Part shown: positions 15,249 through 18,476 of the stretch, piece after piece
Position numbering within the stretch: the stretch's first letter is position 1
How the letters are laid out: each line of letters begins with the position of its first letter
Source of the DNA: an uncultured bacterium
GTDB taxonomy: Bacteria > Actinomycetota > Coriobacteriia > Coriobacteriales > Coriobacteriaceae
NCBI GenBank assembly: GCA_958349055.1
Contig: CATWBO010000040.1
Span: 1-18,476 of the forward strand
Length of the DNA stretch: 18,476 nucleotides
Direction: 5' to 3'
Made by a program: the position numbers and the translations under genes
The notes under the pieces: generated by a model
Database searches by the model: none
The model's input: the letters and a program-made list of their open reading frames with translations, nothing else
What the model was told of the DNA's origin: nothing

Positions 15249-15371
15249 GGGTTGATTGCCCCTTTCGTTGCGGCCGGAAGACGGCCTTGCTGACACGGCG
15301 CACGGCGATGTTGTTGCCGCGCGCCGTGCATAAGTTTAGCGGTTTGTTGTATCGAGCGGCTCGTCGCAGCC
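15249..15371 (-). promoter_or_regulatory. upp leader with two hairpins
   Basis: Between the glpK stop and the upp ATG lie GCACGGCG/CGCCGTGC (15300-15307 and 15322-15329) and the small GGCCG/CGGCC stem (about 15269-15283). Neither is followed by a T-run. The first could end the glpK transcript or shape the upp leader. I do not see a clear PyrR-binding pattern or convincing promoter boxes. Confidence 0.35.
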
Positions 15372-16913
15372 CTACTGCGCAGTGCTAAGCGAGCGCTTGA
15401 CGGCATCATGCCAGCCCGCCAGGTTTTGCTCGCGGCGCTCGGCGGACATATGGGGAAGGAAGGTCTTAACAATCTGGGCGTTTTGCTCCAGCTCTTCCAG
15501 GTCTTCCCAATAGCCGACGGCAAGACCCGCCAAGTACGCGGCACCGATTGCCGTGGTCTCCACCGTCTCGCATTGCAGCACGGGGATATCCAGCAGGTCG
15601 GCCTGAAATTGCATGATGAACTCGTTGCGCGAGGCACCGCCGTCAACTGACAGGCGCTCGATTGAAAGCCCCACGTCTTGCTCCATGGCACGCAATACGT
15701 CGTAGCTCTGGTAGGCCATGGACTCGCAGGCCGCGCGCACGATGGTCGCGCGGCTCGAAGCGCCGGTCAGGCCGCACACGATGCCGCGGGCGCGCGGGTC
15801 CCACCAGGGAGCACCCAAGCCCGCAAAGGCGGGAACGAAGTAGCAGCCCTCGTTGTCGTTGATCGAAGCGGCGAGCTGCGCCGACTCGCTCACGCTGGAG
15901 ATAATGCCCATGTTGTTGCGCAGCCAGTTCATGGTTGAGCCGGCGGCAAAGATGGAGCCCTCGAGCGCATAGCTGACCTTGCCGTCCGCGGCGATACCGA
16001 TCGTGGAGACCAGGCCGTTCTTGGATTCGACAATCTCGTCGCCGGTGTTCATGAGCATAAAGCAACCCGTGCCATAGGTGTTTTTGGTCTGGCCGGAACG
16101 GAAACAGCAGTGGCCGAACAGCGACGCCTGCTGGTCGCCCGCCACGCCCATGATGGGCGGCATGTTGGTCATGATGTCGCTCGCGACGCGGCCGTAGTCG
16201 CCCGAGCTCCAGCGAACCTCGGGCATCATGGAGCGCGGGATGTCGAAGAGCGCCAGCAGGTCGTCGTCCCATTCGAGCGTATGGATGTTGAAGAGTGCGG
16301 TACGGCTGGCATTGGTATAGTCGGTAGCAAAGACCTGGCCACCGGTGAGATTGTAGATGAGCCACGTGTCGATGGTGCCAAACATAAGGTCGCCCGCCGC
16401 CGCGCTCTCGCGCGCGCCGTCGACGTTATCGAGAATCCACTGCACCTTGGAGGCCGAGAAATACGGGTCGAGCGTGAGTCCCGTGCGGGAGCGCACCAAC
16501 TCCTCGCAACCCTGTTCAACCAACGCCTCGATTGCCGACGCGGTACGGCGGCACTGCCATACGATGGCGTTATAGATCGGCTGACCGCTCACGCGGTCCC
16601 AGACCACCGTGGTCTCGCGCTGGTTGGAGATGCCGATGGCGGCAATGCGGTCGGAGTGGATACCGCTCTTAAACTGGACTTCCATCATGACGGCGATCTG
16701 GCTGGCAAGCACCGCCATGGGGTCTTGCTCTACCCAACCGGGACGCGGAAAACTGGTTTTGACGCTGCGACGTGCCTGCGCGACGATGCATCCGTACTCG
16801 TCGACGATGGTCGCAAGTACCGAGGTGGTGCCGCAGTCGAGCGCCATGATGTAGGAACCGCCAAAGTTAAACGAGGCATCTTCCATGCCCAGGCTGCCCA
16901 GATTCAACGACAT
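15372..16913 (-). CDS. glpK: Glycerol kinase
   Basis: Phosphorylates glycerol to glycerol 3-phosphate with ATP in the cytoplasm. The 513-aa FGGY-family protein carries specific GlpK signatures: SNQRETTVVWDR (96-107), NAIVWQCRRT (115-124), TGLTLDPYFSASKVQWILD (144-162) and the catalytic Asp260 in GVAGDQQASLFG. The first nucleotide loop reads DCGTTS (26-31) where DQGTTS is usual, and there are about 16 extra N-terminal residues. The ATG at 16913 is backed by AAAGGTG overlapping the stop of the upstream tsaC gene, 13 bases away, so the long start is credible and the two genes are co-transcribed. No glpF, glpD or glpR is visible nearby. Confidence 0.94.
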   Translation of the reverse strand: MSLNLGSLGMEDASFNFGGSYIMALDCGTTSVLATIVDEYGCIVAQARRSVKTSFPRPGWVEQDPMAVLASQIAVMMEVQFKSGIHSDRIAAIGISNQRETTVVWDRVSGQPIYNAIVWQCRRTASAIEALVEQGCEELVRSRTGLTLDPYFSASKVQWILDNVDGARESAAAGDLMFGTIDTWLIYNLTGGQVFATDYTNASRTALFNIHTLEWDDDLLALFDIPRSMMPEVRWSSGDYGRVASDIMTNMPPIMGVAGDQQASLFGHCCFRSGQTKNTYGTGCFMLMNTGDEIVESKNGLVSTIGIAADGKVSYALEGSIFAAGSTMNWLRNNMGIISSVSESAQLAASINDNEGCYFVPAFAGLGAPWWDPRARGIVCGLTGASSRATIVRAACESMAYQSYDVLRAMEQDVGLSIERLSVDGGASRNEFIMQFQADLLDIPVLQCETVETTAIGAAYLAGLAVGYWEDLEELEQNAQIVKTFLPHMSAERREQNLAGWHDAVKRSLSTAQ

Positions 16914-16926
16914 CGCTTACACCTTT

Positions 16927-17670
16927 CTATTGCATCGGGTCGGACAGGACCCGTTCGATCTCTGATGCGGGAAGTGCGCCTTGGCGCAGGATCTGGAGCC
17001 CGCCGTGCTGGAACGACACGATGGTCGAGGCGTCGCGACACGGGGTCTCACCGGCGTCGACGGCAACATCGACCCCCTCCAGGATGCGACCCTCGACGGC
17101 GGCAAAGCTTGCCGGCGAGGGCGCCCCATGTGTATTGGCGCTCGTGCAGGCAAGGGGACTGCCGCAGGCGCGGATGAGCGCCTGCACCACAGGCGAGGCC
17201 GACGCGCGAAGAGCCACCGTGTCGTCGGCGGCGCGCATAAAGGTCGGCACGCAGGGGGCTGCCTTAATCACGATAGTCAGGGCTCCCGGCCAGCATCGTC
17301 GCGCGAGTACGCGGGCTTCTTCCGGGATATCCACGCCATAGCGGTCGAGTGCTTCGACGCCATCGACCAGCCAAGCGACGGTTTGCGTGAGTTCACGTTG
17401 CTTGAGAGTGAAGATACGGCGATAGCCGGTGCCGAGCGCAGGGACTGCGGCGCCGTTGACGGTGGCTTGCGGGTCGCATGACCACGACGGGAACTCGCTT
17501 GTATCTTGGGGGACGGCATCGGAGAAGGCATTGACTGCCACGGCGACGCCATAGACGGTCTCGGTCGGGATCAGTGCCAGGCCGCCGCGACCGAGCACCT
17601 CGGCCGTACGCTCGACGGCAAGCCGATGCGGCTCGCGCGCCCCCTCGTATACCCGGTAGACCGTCTGCAT
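16927..17670 (-). CDS. tsaC: L-threonylcarbamoyladenylate synthase (YrdC/Sua5/TsaC family)
   Basis: Makes threonylcarbamoyl-AMP from threonine, bicarbonate and ATP for the t6A modification of tRNAs. Family motifs are PTETVYG (35-41), WPGALT (127-132), TSANTHG (176-182) and STIV (215-218). The 247-aa protein has no Sua5 C-terminal domain. It is unusual in carrying about 27 additional residues (about 51-78) between PTETVYG and the K-x-R motif, and that motif reads LKQREL (89-94) rather than the common KxRP. The tRNA-modification activity is likely retained but not certain. It begins at an ATG at 17670 with AAGGGG some 11 bases upstream and is followed by glpK. Confidence 0.85.
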   Translation of the reverse strand: MQTVYRVYEGAREPHRLAVERTAEVLGRGGLALIPTETVYGVAVAVNAFSDAVPQDTSEFPSWSCDPQATVNGAAVPALGTGYRRIFTLKQRELTQTVAWLVDGVEALDRYGVDIPEEARVLARRCWPGALTIVIKAAPCVPTFMRAADDTVALRASASPVVQALIRACGSPLACTSANTHGAPSPASFAAVEGRILEGVDVAVDAGETPCRDASTIVSFQHGGLQILRQGALPASEIERVLSDPMQ

Positions 17671-17804
17671 GTGTATGCCAGCCCCTTACGCTCTGGTGCA
17701 AGTTTGTTTACTGTGGGGCATTCTCGCACGAAACGTTCAATCTATTTGCCCAGAGCGCATGTTGGTTTGGTGAGCGGCTCTAGTAGTCGGTGAAAGTGAG
17801 GGGG
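17671..17804. other. Intergenic gap between hicB and tsaC
   Basis: This gap holds no gene. The tsaC-glpK promoter is expected here, but I cannot find boxes with good spacing; TTGAAC occurs on the minus strand without a matching -10. No terminator-like hairpin follows hicB. Confidence 0.4.
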
Positions 17805-18251
17805 TTATTGGACGGCTACGAACTTCTTTGGTCTTCCGGCGTGACGTTCTTGGGCGGCGTAGCGCTCGATGCTGTCTATCGTTATCATCCGACGGCCGTC
17901 GACGAGTTCAACATCGAGCTTTCCGGCTTTGACCAGCGCGGTAATCCGCGGAGCGGAGACTTTGAGGTCCAGCGCTGCGTCTTTAAATGTTCGGCACGCC
18001 GCTTCCCGAGCGTCCTCGTGGTCGATTTCGACTGAAAGGGCCACGACCTCGGCCGAGCGTTCGTACCCTGCCGGAGTCAAACCGTTGTTGAGGTCGTCGG
18101 CCAAAAACGCCATCAGTGCCTCGGTGGCATGGGCAATCGCTTCTTCGCGCGTATCGCCATCGGCAAAGGCGCCGGGAATCTGCGGGAAGCTAGCGCAGTA
18201 ACCGTCGTCTTCTTTTATGAGAACGCAGTCATAGGTAAATCGCTGCCTCAT
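17805..18251 (-). CDS. hicB: HicB-type antitoxin with C-terminal helix-turn-helix
   Basis: Antitoxin that binds HicA and represses the operon. From the ATG at 18251 it is 148 aa. The N-terminal half is the HicB partial RNase-H fold (YDCVLIKEDDGYCASFPQI, then GAFADGDTREEAIAHATEAL, 7-46). The C-terminal half (about 88-132) looks like an excisionase/MerR-type helix-turn-helix with KVSAPRITALVKAGKL and a wing DGRRMITIDSIERY, then a basic GRPKK. The frame opens 15 codons earlier inside hicA, but the ATG at 18251 has GGAGG directly upstream. It follows hicA by 11 bases, the usual toxin-first order. Confidence 0.88.
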   Translation of the reverse strand: MRQRFTYDCVLIKEDDGYCASFPQIPGAFADGDTREEAIAHATEALMAFLADDLNNGLTPAGYERSAEVVALSVEIDHEDAREAACRTFKDAALDLKVSAPRITALVKAGKLDVELVDGRRMITIDSIERYAAQERHAGRPKKFVAVQ

Positions 18252-18262
18252 TTTGCCTCCAA

Positions 18263-18448
18263 CTACCATCCAGCTTGGCGACGAATACTTGCCCACGTGT
18301 CCTTCTTTGGTCGATCGCCACCAGAGCCGTTCACGGTGACAACACGGTCACCAGAAACATACTTAGCATGACTACCGACTTGCGCGACCTTCACGAATCC
18401 ATCGTGCTTGAGTAGGGCAATGATTTCCCGAAAGGTAGGGGGTTGCAT
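18263..18448 (-). CDS. hicA: HicA mRNA interferase toxin
   Basis: Small double-stranded-RNA-binding-fold ribonuclease that blocks translation until bound by HicB. The 61-aa protein has the family layout: N-terminal helix REIIALLKHDGF, the catalytic GSHAKY with His27, a beta hairpin, and the C-terminal DTWASIRRQAGW helix that matches the usual GTLRSILRQAG. Catalytic residues are present, so the toxin is probably active. The ATG has GAGG seven bases upstream. The promoter lies beyond the right edge of the window. Confidence 0.88.
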   Translation of the reverse strand: MQPPTFREIIALLKHDGFVKVAQVGSHAKYVSGDRVVTVNGSGGDRPKKDTWASIRRQAGW

Positions 18449-18476
18449 GGGCCGACCTCTTTCAGCCGTCCTAATT

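Noticed and set aside
17671..17804. TTGAAC as the -35 of a tsaC promoter
   Set aside because: No acceptable -10 at 16-18 bases from it on the minus strand.

Overview
The window reads as chromosomal core DNA of a GC-rich bacterium, most likely a gut actinobacterium of the class Coriobacteriia (Collinsella-like). This is inferred from base composition, protein style and gene order; no database search was possible. Almost all genes lie on the minus strand; the only convincing plus-strand gene is pepT.

Layout from left to right. 1-225 holds no convincing gene. 226-1626 (-) is an alpha-D-phosphohexomutase (phosphoglucomutase/phosphomannomutase). 1784-3110 (-) is a two-gene unit: a DtxR/MntR-type metal-dependent repressor followed by a zinc-type homocysteine S-methyltransferase, ending in a clear intrinsic terminator. 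Divergent from it is pepT (3231-4478, +), also with a clear terminator. The shared 120-bp promoter region carries an 18-bp dyad placed to control both directions. 4542-4823 is a non-coding tract built of three diverged copies of one repeat with attached hairpins. 4824-7346 (-) is murA plus a LytR-CpsA-Psr cell-wall ligase. 7435-14323 (-) is the complete F1Fo ATP synthase operon, a-c-b-delta-alpha-gamma-beta-epsilon, preceded by a small three-helix membrane protein in the position normally held by atpI. 14601-15248 (-) is upp, 15372-17670 (-) is a tsaC/ywlC-glpK pair, and 17805-18448 (-) is a HicA-HicB toxin-antitoxin pair.

How it works together. The order ywlC ... upp - (atpI position) - atpBEFHAGDC - murA matches the neighbourhood known from Bacillus and other Gram-positive bacteria, so the centre of the window is an old conserved block: tRNA t6A modification, uracil salvage, ATP synthesis and the first committed step of peptidoglycan synthesis. 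Glycerol kinase is the odd member, and HicAB is the only obviously accessory module. The c-subunit lacks the residues that bind sodium, so the enzyme is probably proton coupled.

I do not see a CRISPR array, prophage, transposase, rRNA or tRNA, and I do not see a clearly new multi-gene system. The least explained signals are the repeat-hairpin tract at 4565-4822, a cluster of TATATA-type 7-mers confined to the first 2.7 kb, the dyad between the repressor and pepT, a strong terminator hairpin touching the murA ribosome binding site, and several lineage-specific oddities in the ATP synthase subunits and TsaC.
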